Origin: an uncultured beta proteobacterium
GTDB taxonomy: Bacteria > Pseudomonadota > Gammaproteobacteria > Burkholderiales > Burkholderiaceae_C
Assembly: GCA_903845345.1 (NCBI GenBank)
Contig: CAIMXF010000524.1
Coordinates: 1-42,139 of the forward strand
Length of the DNA stretch: 42,139 bases
Direction of reading: 5' to 3'
Shown here: piece after piece, positions 26,500-34,611 of the stretch
Layout of the letters: each line of letters begins with the position of its first letter
Position numbering within the stretch: the first letter of the stretch is position 1
Position numbers and translations under genes: made by a program
Notes under the pieces: generated by a model
The model's database searches: none
The model's input: the letters and a program-made list of their open reading frames with translations, nothing else
Told to the model about the DNA's origin: nothing

Positions 26500-26807
26500 G
26501 CGAGCGTCCAGGCAAGGCCTGCCACGACGCAGGCATCGCCGCGATCGTGTCCGAGCCGAGTCCTGGCAACGGTCGAGATTCCGAGGCCGCCTGCCAGGGA
26601 GGCTTTTCGCGCACGGAGGATCCGGGATCCTCTGCTGTGGCCCACGGCGCCAGTCGACCACGAGCGACTGTACGGACGCCGGCGCGGAGCCCGGGCGACG
26701 CGGTCGAGCGCCCTGGCGGCGATTTCAGCCGGGTTTCCGGCTCTGTTCGTGGATTGACGCAATCGTCCGGCACGTAGCATCGGTGACACATTTGGAGAAT
26801 GGCACCC
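26500..26807. other. Intergenic region with a 17-bp palindrome
   Basis: The stretch between the lipid operon and the Ala-rich protein gene contains a perfect palindrome GAGGATCC-G-GGATCCTC at 26616-26632. The single-base centre makes it a better protein-binding site than an RNA hairpin terminator. No gene is supported. The right end carries the candidate promoter described separately. Confidence 0.45.
26752..26780 (+). promoter_or_regulatory. Candidate promoter and operator of the Ala-rich protein gene
   Basis: TTGACG (26754-26759) and TAGCAT (26775-26780) are 15 bases apart, shorter than ideal. The -35 element lies within a perfect inverted repeat GATTG-ACG-CAATC (26752-26764), which would place a bound repressor on the promoter. 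The predicted RNA start is a few bases before the GGAG at 26794. Confidence 0.35.
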
Positions 26808-27368
26808 ATGGTCCCGTCCGTAGCTTCCTCGACCGGCTACCCCCATGCCTACGCGCCCGTGAATCCGGGCAGCGCGGGCGGCAGCGGCGTGCTGCGTGCG
26901 CTGGAGGACGCGCCGGGCAGGATCGCGAACGGCATCGCGAACGGCATCGAGGACGTCGGCGAGGCGGTGGGCGAGGCCGCGAGCGCCACGGTGTCGTTCA
27001 GCGCGCGCGCGATGGCGGCGCTCGCCAACGGCGCCATGGACGTGGTGCACGGGGTCGAGGACGTGCTCGACTATCCGGTCGAAGCGGCCGGGGCCCTGGC
27101 CGCCGGCGTGGAGAATGCGGTGCAGGGCGGCGTTCGCATGCTGGGTGACGCCTTCAATGCGGTGGTCGACGGCGCCGAGGCCGCGGCGCACGGCGTGGCC
27201 GGCGTGGTGCATGCGGTGGCCGTCGAGCTGCCGGAGTCGATCGCCTCCGACGTGAGCGACGTCACGCAGGCCGCGCTCAACAACGCGGGCTCGGTCGCGA
27301 CCGCGGCCGCGGGCGTCGCGGTGCTGACGGGCAGCTCGCCCATGAAGATGATCAGCTCGGTGATCTGA
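26808..27368 (+). CDS. Ala/Gly/Val-rich amphipathic protein, uncharacterised
   Basis: 186 residues. I recognise no family. After a Gly/Ser/Pro-rich N-terminus of ~25 residues, almost the whole chain is a run of Ala, Gly and Val with regularly placed Glu/Asp and few Lys/Arg: IANGIANGIEDVGEAVGEA, ANGAMDVVHGVEDVLDYPVE, AAGVENAVQGGVRMLGDAF, VDGAEAAAHGVAGVVHAV. The repeats of ~11 residues resemble amphipathic helices such as those binding membranes or apolipoprotein-like structures. There are no cysteines and no Sec signal. ATG 26808 is chosen because GGAG 26794-26797 is ten bases upstream; ATG 26799 is only one base from it. Coding bias is strong. The gene is single and followed by stacked hairpins. 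Confidence 0.7.
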   Translation: MVPSVASSTGYPHAYAPVNPGSAGGSGVLRALEDAPGRIANGIANGIEDVGEAVGEAASATVSFSARAMAALANGAMDVVHGVEDVLDYPVEAAGALAAGVENAVQGGVRMLGDAFNAVVDGAEAAAHGVAGVVHAVAVELPESIASDVSDVTQAALNNAGSVATAAAGVAVLTGSSPMKMISSVI

Positions 27369-27372
27369 CGTC

Positions 27373-27415
27373 CCCCGCACGCGGGGCGCGCGCCCGCGGG
27401 CGCGAAGCCGCTTCG
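27373..27415. repeat. Three consecutive perfect hairpins
   Basis: Immediately after the Ala-rich gene stop come CCCCGC-AC-GCGGGG (27373-27386), CGCGCCCG/CGGGCGCG (27389-27404) and CGAAGC-C-GCTTCG (27403-27415). They probably insulate or stabilise the 3' end of the upstream message, or belong to a dispersed repeat family. No T-tract follows. Confidence 0.5.
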
Positions 27416-27436
27416 CCCATCGGTTCGACAAGCTCG

Positions 27437-27873
27437 ATGTTCGGCCGCTCGCTGGCGTCGATGACGACGCTGACGGAGACCGCGGGCTGGCTCACCAACG
27501 CCAGTGCGAAGCGCAACGAGCTGGTCGCGCGCCCGCGCCGGCTGCCCGACGCCACCGGTGTGGCGCAGCTGTATTTCGGCACGCAGTCGTCGACCGGCGT
27601 GGCGACCGCCGAATATCCGGACGCCGTCGCCGCGTCGCCACCCTCAGCGACGAACCGATCTTCTTCAGCGCCACGCTGGCCGGCGACCTCGCGGCGCACG
27701 CGCAGCGGCTGCGCGCCGACTCGATCGGGGAATTCGGCTGCAAGCACGTGCCCGGGACCAGCGCCGTCGACTTCAGCGCCGCGCGCCAGAACGGCCTGAT
27801 GCCCGACGACGCGAAGTTCGCGGAGTGGCTCGCCGGCCTGGATCGGCAGATCGTCGGCGAGCTGCGCGCCTGA
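27437..27873 (+). pseudogene. Frameshifted gene of unknown function
   Basis: Two well-biased coding stretches in different frames join here. The first begins at ATG 27437 (MFGRSLASMTTLTETAGW) and continues with ELVARPRRLPDATGVAQLYF to about 27630. The second, one frame back, resumes near 27634 with VATLSDEPIFFSATLAGDL and runs through GEFGCKHVPGTSAVDFSA to the stop at 27871-27873, ending EWLAGLDRQIVGELRA. Codon third positions are nearly all G/C in each stretch, and no start codon precedes the second. The simplest reading is a single ~145-residue protein broken by loss of one base near 27620-27634. I see no slippery heptamer for programmed shifting. A sequencing error cannot be excluded. Family unknown. 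Confidence 0.6.
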
Positions 27874-27882
27874 ACGCGCCGC

Positions 27883-28920
27883 TCAGCGCTGCGACAGTGC
27901 GTTGCCCACCAGCTTGGAGGTGATGTCGACGATCTGGATCATTCGGTCGTAAGGCATGCGCGTGGGGCCGATGACGCCCAGCGTGCCCACCACCTGGCCG
28001 TCGACCTCGTAAGGCGCCGACACCACCGACAACGACTCGAACGGCACGACGCGGCTCTCGCCGCCGATGAAGATGCGCACGCCCTCGGCACGGCTGGAGC
28101 CTTCGAGCAGGCGCATCAGCTGCGTCTTCTGCTCGAAGACGTCGAACATGTCGCGCAGGCTGCGCATGTCGTGGTGCAGGTCCTGCACGCCCAGCAGGTT
28201 GCGCTCGCCCGACACCACCACCTGCTCGTCGCTTTCGGCGATCGCGTCGCTGCCGGCCTGCACCGCGTCGCGCATCAGGCCGGCGATGTCGGCGCTGAGC
28301 GCCTCGACCTCGGTCTTCAGGCGCTCGCGCACGTCGTCGATCGACAGCCCCGCGTAGTGGGCGTTGAGATAGTTCGTCGCCTCGACGAGCTGCGCCTGCG
28401 AGTGGTCGGCGGCGGTGATGATGACTCGGTTCTGCACATCGCCGTCCGGCGCGACCAGGATCACCAGCACGCGGCGTTCGCCAAGCCGCAGGAACTCGAT
28501 GTGGCGGAACACGCCGGCCTTGCGCGGCGTGGTGATGACGCCCACGAAGCTCGACAGGTTCGACAGCATCGACGCCGCCTGCGCGATCACGCGCTGCGGC
28601 TGGTCGGGCTGCAGTTCGTGCGGGCCGCCCTTGCCGGCGAGCAGCTGGGACAGCTGGGCCTCGGCGTCGACCGGGCGCACGGTCAGCATGGTGTCGACGA
28701 ACATCCGGTAGCCGCGCGCGGTGGGCACGCGGCCCGCCGACGTGTGCGGACTGACGATCAACCCCAGCTCCTCGAGGTCGGCCATCACGTTGCGGATGGT
28801 GGCCGGTGACAGCTCCAGCCCGGATGCGCGCGAGAGCGTGCGCGAGCCCACCGGCTGGCCGTCGGCGATGTAGCGTTCGACCAGGGTCTTCAGCAGTGTC
28901 TTGGCGCGCTCGTCGAGCAT
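27883..28920 (-). CDS. hrcA: Heat-inducible transcription repressor HrcA
   Basis: 345 residues, full HrcA length. The N-terminal winged helix is conserved ([54 protein letters not shown]), followed by the GAF-like domain and the C-terminal [16 protein letters not shown]. HrcA binds CIRCE operators upstream of groESL and dnaKJ and is stabilised by GroEL. No CIRCE copy is present in this window, so its targets are elsewhere. There is no ribosome-binding site before ATG 28920; a -10-like TACAAT ends seven bases upstream, so the message is probably leaderless. Divergent from nadK. Confidence 0.97.
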   Translation of the reverse strand: MLDERAKTLLKTLVERYIADGQPVGSRTLSRASGLELSPATIRNVMADLEELGLIVSPHTSAGRVPTARGYRMFVDTMLTVRPVDAEAQLSQLLAGKGGPHELQPDQPQRVIAQAASMLSNLSSFVGVITTPRKAGVFRHIEFLRLGERRVLVILVAPDGDVQNRVIITAADHSQAQLVEATNYLNAHYAGLSIDDVRERLKTEVEALSADIAGLMRDAVQAGSDAIAESDEQVVVSGERNLLGVQDLHHDMRSLRDMFDVFEQKTQLMRLLEGSSRAEGVRIFIGGESRVVPFESLSVVSAPYEVDGQVVGTLGVIGPTRMPYDRMIQIVDITSKLVGNALSQR

Positions 28921-28927
28921 GGGGTCG

Positions 28928-28933
28928 ATTGTA
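28928..28933 (-). promoter_or_regulatory. -10 element of a probable leaderless hrcA promoter
   Basis: TACAAT on the minus strand, with seven bases between it and the hrcA ATG, predicts transcription starting at the A of the start codon. No good -35 is visible. Confidence 0.4.
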
Positions 28934-29007
28934 CGGAGATGCCGCGGGCCAGGGGCGGAACGCCCGATTTACCGGGGCGAAACGGGCCGCGCGCCGCGAG
29001 GGTGCTG

Positions 29008-29016
29008 TGGTGTAAT
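29008..29016 (+). promoter_or_regulatory. Extended -10 element of a probable leaderless nadK promoter
   Basis: TGG-TGTAAT (extended -10, five of six consensus bases) ends seven bases before the nadK ATG, and no ribosome-binding site lies between, so the transcript should begin at or next to the start codon. Confidence 0.42.
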
Positions 29017-29023
29017 TCGTCGC

Positions 29024-29896
29024 ATGTCGACCCCCTTCCGTCACGTGGCGCTCTTCGGCAAGTACCAGGCCCAGGGCGTGCGTCCCATCCTCGAGGAAAT
29101 CGCCCAGTTCCTCGTGCAGTGCGGGGTCGAGGTGTCGGTCGATCATGACACGGCGATGAACAGCGACTGGCTCGATTACGGCGCGCTGCGCATCGACGAG
29201 CTCGCCCAGGTCTGCGACCTCGCGGTGGTGGTCGGCGGCGACGGCACGATGCTGGGCATCGGCCGCGAGCTCGCGCGCCACGGCATCCCGCTGGTGGGCA
29301 TCAACCAGGGCCGCCTGGGCTTCATCACCGACATCCCCGCCACCGGCTGGCGCGAGGCGCTCGCGCCGATGATCCGCGGCGACTACGAGGCCGAGAGCCG
29401 CCCGATGATCGAGGGCGGCGTCTGGCGCGACGGCCAGCAGATCTTCCAGGGCTTCGCGCTCAACGATGTCGTGGTGCGCAGCAGCACGTCCAGCATGATC
29501 GAGCTGCGGGTGTCGGTCGGCGCCGACCACGTGGCCAACATCCGCTCCGACGGCGTGATCGTCGCGTCGCCCACCGGCTCCACGGCGTATGCGCTGTCGG
29601 CCGGCGGGCCGATCCTGCACCCGGGCATCGGCGGCTGGGCGATGGTGCCCATCGCCTCACACACCTTGTCGAACCGGCCCATCGTGCTGCCCGACGACCA
29701 GGACGTGCTGCTCGAACTGGTGCAGGGCAAGGAGGCCAGCGCCAATTTCGACATGCACGGGCTGGCCAGCATGCTGATGGGCGACACCGTGCGCATGCAG
29801 CGCTCGCAGCACAAGGCGCGCTTCCTGCATCCGCGCGGCTGGAGCTACTACGCCACGCTGCGCAACAAGCTGCACTGGCACGAAGGCAACGCATGA
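29024..29896 (+). CDS. nadK: NAD kinase
   Basis: 290 residues, as expected. Makes NADP from NAD and ATP (or polyphosphate) in the cytoplasm. The signature GGDGT is at 71-75, followed by GINQGRLGFITDI, the ribose-binding FALNDVVV, and SPTGSTAYALSAGGPI. ATG 29024 gives the standard N-terminus (MSTPFRHVALFGK) seen in Burkholderiales; the longer open frame upstream would cross the hrcA promoter. Divergent from hrcA with 103 bases between starts, an arrangement common in this order. recN follows after a repeat-containing gap. Confidence 0.97.
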   Translation: MSTPFRHVALFGKYQAQGVRPILEEIAQFLVQCGVEVSVDHDTAMNSDWLDYGALRIDELAQVCDLAVVVGGDGTMLGIGRELARHGIPLVGINQGRLGFITDIPATGWREALAPMIRGDYEAESRPMIEGGVWRDGQQIFQGFALNDVVVRSSTSSMIELRVSVGADHVANIRSDGVIVASPTGSTAYALSAGGPILHPGIGGWAMVPIASHTLSNRPIVLPDDQDVLLELVQGKEASANFDMHGLASMLMGDTVRMQRSQHKARFLHPRGWSYYATLRNKLHWHEGNA

Positions 29897-29912
29897 CGCC
29901 GCAGGGTCGCTG

Positions 29913-29984
29913 TCCCCGGCGGGGATGCTTCGCGAGCGCTCCCTGCCCCCGAGGAGCAGGCCGCGAGCGGCCCGGCAAAGCCGG
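29913..29984. repeat. Hairpin-rich intergenic repeat (REP-like)
   Basis: The nadK-recN gap holds TCCCC-GGC-GGGGA (29913-29925), GGCCGC-GA-GCGGCC (29959-29972) and CCGGC-AAA-GCCGG (29972-29984) in close succession. The wording resembles palindromic elements scattered between genes in Comamonadaceae and relatives, here read from memory and not from a search. It may end nadK transcription or stabilise its 3' end. Confidence 0.5.
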
Positions 29985-30112
29985 ATCCGCCGCTCCCTTG
30001 AATCTCTCCTGCAAATTGCCAGCGGCAGCGCCGAACAGGTCTGCGCCACGGGCTCACCGCTTGAGCCTGTGGCCGTGCATGCTCGCAAGCCATTTCATCC
30101 GTCCCTGACACC

Positions 30113-31825
30113 ATGCTGCGCCGCCTGTCGCTGAAAGACTTCGTGATCGTCGATGCACTCGAACTCGAGTTCGGCGCGGGCTTTTCCGTGCTCACCGGCG
30201 AAACGGGTGCGGGCAAGTCCATCCTGATCGATGCGCTGCAGCTGGCGCTGGGCGCGCGCGCCGAGGGCGGCGTCGTGCGCGAAGGCTGCGCGCGCAGCGA
30301 GATCGCAGCCGAATTCGATTCGCCGGCGTCGCTGGCCGGCTGGCTCGACGAGGCCGGCTTCGCCGTCGACGAGACGCTGCTGCTGCGTCGCGTGGTCGAC
30401 GCGCAGGGCAAGAGCCGCGCGTTCGTCAACGGCAGCGCCGCCACGCTCACGCAGCTGCGCGAGGTAGCCGACCACCTGATCGACATCCACGGCCAGCACG
30501 CCTGGCAAAGCCTCACGCGCCCGGCCGCCGTGCGCGCGCTCCTCGACGAACAGGCCGGCATCGACGCCTCGTCCGTGGCCGCCGCCTACGCCGCCTGGGC
30601 GCAGGCCACCGCGGCGCTCGCGAGCGCGCGCGAGCGCCAGGGCGAACTCGACACCGAACGCGAGCGCCTCGCCTGGCAACTGGCCGAGGTCGAGCGCCTG
30701 TCGCCGTCCGACGACGAATGGCAGGCGATCACCGCCGAACACGGCCGCTTGTCGCACGCGCAGTCGCTGATGACGGCCTCGCAGCAGGCGCTCGAGGACG
30801 TCTCCGAAGGCGAGCTCAACGCGCTGAAGATCGTGTCGCGGGCCGTCTCCGCGCTGCGCGAGGTGGCCGACTACGACGCCGCGCTCGCGCCCGTCATCGA
30901 GGCGCTCGATGGCGCCGAGCTGCAGTTGCAGGACGCCGCGCACAGCCTCTCCAGCTACCTCAATCGCGCCGACCTCGATCCGCAACGGCTGTCCGAGCTC
31001 GACGAGCGCATGTCGGCCTGGATGAGCCTGGCGCGCCGCTTCCGCCGCTCGCCCGAGGATCTCGCCGCGCTGCAGGGCGAGTGGAAGACGGCGCTGGCCG
31101 CGCTCGACGCGCAGGCCGACCTCGCCGGCCTGCAGAAGAAGCTCGAGGACGCCCTCGCGCGCTGGCGCACCGAGGCCAGGCGCGTGAGCGCTCGCCGCGC
31201 GACCGCCGCGCCGCTGATGGCCGGCCGCATCACCGAGGCGATGCAGCAGCTGGGCATGTCCGGTGGCCGCTTCGACGTCGCGCTGGTGCCGCAGGAGTCG
31301 CCGCAGTCGTTCGGCGCCGAGACCGTGGAATTCCTCGTCGCAGGACACGCCGGCAGCACGCCGCGGCCGCTCGCGAAGGTGGCTTCGGGCGGCGAGCTGT
31401 CGCGGCTGGCGCTGGCGATCGCGGTGACGGCGGCGCAGTCGGCGGTCGGCACGGCGTCGACCAGCGTCGGCACGCTGATCTTCGACGAGATCGATGCCGG
31501 CGTCGGCGGCACGGTCGCCGATTCCGTCGGGCGCTTGATGAAGCGGCTGGGCCGTCACGTGCAGGTCATGGCGGTGACGCATCTTCCGCAGGTCGCGGCC
31601 TGCGGCGATCATCATTTCGTCGTGGCCAAGCGCAGCATCGGCGGCCACACCACCAGCCAGGTGACGCCGCTCGCCGGCGAGGCGCGCGTGGCCGAGGTGG
31701 CGCGCATGCTGGGCGGCGAACGCAGCTCGGGCACCAGCCTCGCGCACGCGCAGGAACTGATCGCGCAGGCCGTGGCGGTGGACGGCGGCACGCCGGCGCC
31801 GCGCGGCCGCACGGGCGCGCGCTGA
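30113..31825 (+). CDS. recN: DNA repair protein RecN
   Basis: 570 residues, SMC-like ATPase acting in double-strand break repair. Walker A GETGAGKS at 29-36, a long coiled-coil arm through the middle (about 150-370), the ABC signature [13 protein letters not shown] and Walker [14 protein letters not shown] near the end, then [18 protein letters not shown] 30113 begins with [14 protein letters not shown], the normal RecN N-terminus. RecN is SOS-induced in many bacteria, but I see no LexA-type CTGT-N8-ACAG box upstream. rapZ follows by 37 bases. Confidence 0.97.
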   Translation: MLRRLSLKDFVIVDALELEFGAGFSVLTGETGAGKSILIDALQLALGARAEGGVVREGCARSEIAAEFDSPASLAGWLDEAGFAVDETLLLRRVVDAQGKSRAFVNGSAATLTQLREVADHLIDIHGQHAWQSLTRPAAVRALLDEQAGIDASSVAAAYAAWAQATAALASARERQGELDTERERLAWQLAEVERLSPSDDEWQAITAEHGRLSHAQSLMTASQQALEDVSEGELNALKIVSRAVSALREVADYDAALAPVIEALDGAELQLQDAAHSLSSYLNRADLDPQRLSELDERMSAWMSLARRFRRSPEDLAALQGEWKTALAALDAQADLAGLQKKLEDALARWRTEARRVSARRATAAPLMAGRITEAMQQLGMSGGRFDVALVPQESPQSFGAETVEFLVAGHAGSTPRPLAKVASGGELSRLALAIAVTAAQSAVGTASTSVGTLIFDEIDAGVGGTVADSVGRLMKRLGRHVQVMAVTHLPQVAACGDHHFVVAKRSIGGHTTSQVTPLAGEARVAEVARMLGGERSSGTSLAHAQELIAQAVAVDGGTPAPRGRTGAR

Positions 31826-31862
31826 GGCGCCGCTTCACGCAACACGACATCGAGGAAGGTTC

Positions 31863-32798
31863 ATGAGCTCCGGTTTCGACGACCTCGTCCCTGGCACGAT
31901 TCCCGCGCAGGCGAACGCCGGCCCGGCGGGCACGCGCGAGATCGTGCTGGTGACCGGCATCTCCGGCTCCGGCAAGTCCATCGCGCTGCACGCGCTGGAG
32001 GACGCCGGCTTCTTCTGCGTCGACAACCTGCCGCCCGAGCTGCTGCCCGAGTTCCTCCGCCTCGAGAGCGAGCGCTCGGTGCGCCGCGTGGCGGTGGCCG
32101 TCGACGTGCGCACCGCCGGCTCGCTGCCGCGCCTGGTGCCGCTGCTCGAAAGCCTCAAGAGCGAAGGCATCAAGGTGCGCCCGGTGTTCCTCGACGCCAG
32201 CACCGACACGCTGGTGCGCCGCTATTCCGAGACGCGCCGGCCGCATCCGCTGTCCAAGGGCCACAGGGACGCCGACGGCCACCGCGCGCTGATCGAGGCC
32301 ATCGAGCTCGAGCGCGAGCTGCTCGCGGGCATCCGCGTGCGCTCCACGATCGTCGACACCAGCCAGCTGCGCCCGGTGCAGCTGCGCCGGTGGGTGCGCG
32401 ACCTGGTGGGCGCGCACGCCAGCCAGCTGTCGCTCGTGTTCGAGTCGTTCGCGTTCAAGCGCGGCGTGCCGCTCGACGCCGACATGGTCTACGACGTGCG
32501 CGTGCTGCCCAACCCGTACTACCTGCGCGAGCTGCGCCCGCTCACGGGACGCGACGCCGACGTCGCCACCTACCTGAGCGCGCAGCCCGAAGTGATGGAG
32601 ATGCTCGAACAGATCGAGACCTTCCTGCGCCGCTGGCTGCCCAACTTCGAGGACGACCAGCGCAGCTACCTCACCGTGGCCATCGGCTGCACCGGCGGCC
32701 AGCACCGCTCGGTGTTCATGGCCGAGACGCTGGCCCGACGCTTCGGGTCGGAGGTGTCGACGCTGCTGCGCCATCGCGAGCTGGACGCCATCGAATGA
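31863..32798 (+). CDS. rapZ: RNase adapter protein RapZ (nucleotide-binding YvcJ family)
   Basis: 311 residues. Walker A GISGSGKS (32-39) is followed by [20 protein letters not shown] and, in the C-terminal domain, [10 protein letters not shown] earlier and [17 protein letters not shown] near the end, all typical of RapZ. In E. coli it delivers the small RNA GlmZ to RNase E; in betaproteobacteria its role is less certain. It has ~20 extra N-terminal residues ([13 protein letters not shown]) compared with E. coli. A clear AGGAAGG precedes ATG 31863. The stop overlaps the acetyltransferase start (ATGA). The usual neighbours hprK and ptsN are not in this window. Confidence 0.95.
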   Translation: MSSGFDDLVPGTIPAQANAGPAGTREIVLVTGISGSGKSIALHALEDAGFFCVDNLPPELLPEFLRLESERSVRRVAVAVDVRTAGSLPRLVPLLESLKSEGIKVRPVFLDASTDTLVRRYSETRRPHPLSKGHRDADGHRALIEAIELERELLAGIRVRSTIVDTSQLRPVQLRRWVRDLVGAHASQLSLVFESFAFKRGVPLDADMVYDVRVLPNPYYLRELRPLTGRDADVATYLSAQPEVMEMLEQIETFLRRWLPNFEDDQRSYLTVAIGCTGGQHRSVFMAETLARRFGSEVSTLLRHRELDAIE

Positions 32799-33298
32799 CG
32801 ACCACGCTCGCGCCACGCGTGCACCTGGTCGACTGGCGCGCGTTGACGGCCGCCGAGCGCGACGCCGTGCTCGGCCTCGAGATCAGCGCAGCACAACTCG
32901 AATTCGCCGGCGCGGTCGGCAAGAGCGTCGCATCCTGCGAGGCCGCGACCCCGGCCGAGGTCGCGGGACTGGCCGTGCGCGCCGACGACCGCATCGTCGG
33001 ATGGGTCGTGCTCAAGCGCGGCGCCGCTGCGCCCGCCTGGGTGGCCGCCGACGCTGCGGTCGTCAGCGGCCTGCGAATCGATGCGCGCCACCAGGGCCGC
33101 GGACTCGGCGGCGCCGCGTTGGCCGGATTGGCCGCATGGGTTGCGCGGCACTGGCCCCGGACCGCGCTGCTGGCGCTGCGCGTCGACGACGACAACGCCG
33201 CCGGCATCCGCGCCTACGAGAAGGCGGGCTGGGTGGAAACCGGCGCACGGCACGTCGGCCGCGTCGGTGTCGAACGGACGATGACGCTGCGGCTCTGA
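32795..33298 (+). CDS. GNAT-family acetyltransferase
   Basis: 167 residues. The acetyl-CoA-binding motif A is visible as [15 protein letters not shown], with motif B in [20 protein letters not shown] (positions ~125-145) and a final beta strand. GNAT enzymes acetylate small molecules or protein amino groups; the substrate here is not predictable. Its ATG overlaps the rapZ stop, so it is co-translated with rapZ, an association worth noting because no function connects them. Convergent with mutY, 30 bases apart. Confidence 0.88.
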   Translation: MTTTLAPRVHLVDWRALTAAERDAVLGLEISAAQLEFAGAVGKSVASCEAATPAEVAGLAVRADDRIVGWVVLKRGAAAPAWVAADAAVVSGLRIDARHQGRGLGGAALAGLAAWVARHWPRTALLALRVDDDNAAGIRAYEKAGWVETGARHVGRVGVERTMTLRL

Positions 33299-33328
33299 CG
33301 CGAGCCCTGCGTCGTCCGTGCGCGCGGA

Positions 33329-34567
33329 TCAGTCCGGCAACGCCGCGTCGAGCAACTTGCGGATCGGCGACGGGATGCCGACACCCTCGAGATCGGGCCG
33401 CGCGAACCAGCGGCCTTCGCTGACGGCGGCCGGCACGCTGGCTTCGGCTTCATCGGGCTCGACGTCGCCGTGCACGTCGGCCTCGCCCGGTTCGGCCGAT
33501 GAAGCGACGTTGACCGCGCCCAGCCGCTCGATCTCGCGCTGCTGCTCCGGCGACACCGCCCCGTGCCACTGCAGCTTGAGCGGCTGCAGCATCCAGTCGA
33601 AGTGCGTCAGCACGTGCTTGAACGGCGCCATCCATTCGAGCGTGCCGGGCCAAGTCGCGACGGCGCGTTCCAGCGCGGTCGCGGTGTCGAACTCGGGCAG
33701 CGACCACAGCTGCGCCCACACGCCGGAATCGGCGCGCCGCGCCAGCCAAACGCGATCCTGGTGCTGCAGCCAAAGCAGCACGCTCGCGCGCCTGCTGCGC
33801 TTGAGCTTGCGCGTCTTGACGGGAAACTTCTCGGGCGCGCCCGACGCGCGGCCCTGGCACGTCGCCTGCGCGGGGCACGCGTCGCACGCCGGCCGACGGA
33901 TCGTGCAGACGGTCGCGCCCAGATCCATCAGGCCCTGCGTGTAGGTCGCCATCGCCGCGTGCAGCGGCTCGCCGGCGGGCGCGTGCGGCAGCAGGTCGGT
34001 GGCGATCGCCCACAGGGTCTTCTCGGAGGACGACTGCGCGATGTCGCCTTCGAACGCCAGCACCCGAGTCAGCACGCGCTTGACGTTGCCGTCGAGGATC
34101 GCGACGCGCTCGCCGAAGCAGAACGCCGCGATCGCCGCGGCGGTCGATCGCCCGATGCCGGGCAGCTCCGCGAGCTGCCCCGCGCTGCGCGGAAACTCGC
34201 CGCCGTGCTGCGCGACGACCGTCTGTGCGCAGCGATGCAGGTTGCGGGCGCGGGCGTAGTAGCCGAGGCCGCTCCACAGCGCGAGCACGTCTTCCGACGG
34301 CGCGGCCGCGAGCGCGGCGACGGTCGGAAAGCGCTGCAGGAAGCGCTCGTAGTAGCCGAGCACCGTCGTCACCTGCGTCTGCTGCAGCATGATCTCGGAC
34401 AGCCACACGCGGTACGGATCGCGCGTGAATTGCCACGGCAGGCCGGCGCGGCCGTGCGTGCGCTGCCACGCGACGACGCGATCGGCGAACGGCATCGCGT
34501 TCCACTCGGGCGACTGTTCGCGGGCGATGAACGGGGGCCGGCCCGTGTCGTCGGAAAAGAGATCCAT
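33329..34567 (-). CDS. mutY: A/G-specific adenine DNA glycosylase MutY
   Basis: 412 residues. Removes adenine mispaired with 8-oxoG. Catalytic Glu58 lies in WLSEIMLQQTQV, the helix-hairpin-helix is LPGIGRSTAAAI (135-146), catalytic Asp159 is in ILDGNVKRV, and the 4Fe-4S cysteines are Cys221, 228, 231 and 237 (C-X6-C-X2-C-X5-C). The C-terminal NUDIX-like domain that recognises 8-oxoG is present (HVLTHFDWML). An acidic Ala/Glu/Asp-rich insertion at about 352-383 interrupts it and makes this protein longer than E. coli MutY (350 residues). It lies downstream of the dynamin-like gene by 44 bases and works with MutM, encoded nearby, in the GO repair system. Confidence 0.97.
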   Translation of the reverse strand: MDLFSDDTGRPPFIAREQSPEWNAMPFADRVVAWQRTHGRAGLPWQFTRDPYRVWLSEIMLQQTQVTTVLGYYERFLQRFPTVAALAAAPSEDVLALWSGLGYYARARNLHRCAQTVVAQHGGEFPRSAGQLAELPGIGRSTAAAIAAFCFGERVAILDGNVKRVLTRVLAFEGDIAQSSSEKTLWAIATDLLPHAPAGEPLHAAMATYTQGLMDLGATVCTIRRPACDACPAQATCQGRASGAPEKFPVKTRKLKRSRRASVLLWLQHQDRVWLARRADSGVWAQLWSLPEFDTATALERAVATWPGTLEWMAPFKHVLTHFDWMLQPLKLQWHGAVSPEQQREIERLGAVNVASSAEPGEADVHGDVEPDEAEASVPAAVSEGRWFARPDLEGVGIPSPIRKLLDAALPD

Positions 34568-34611
34568 GCCGAATCATGCCTTGCCGGAGCAAGGCCGGCC
34601 GCCAGCGCGGG

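Noticed and set aside
26770-26785. Sigma54-type promoter (GGCACG resembling a -24 element)
   Set aside because: The required GC of the -12 element is not at the right spacing.
27620-27640. Programmed -1 frameshift in the broken gene
   Set aside because: No slippery heptamer or downstream pseudoknot is evident; a simple base loss explains the change.
28921-29023. CIRCE operator at hrcA
   Set aside because: TTAGCACTC-N9-GAGTGCTAA or a near match is not present in the gap.
29893-30108. A short plus-strand frame between nadK and recN
   Set aside because: It translates the hairpin-rich repeat; no homology and no ribosome-binding site.
29985-30112. LexA box upstream of recN
   Set aside because: No CTGT-N8-ACAG or close variant is seen.
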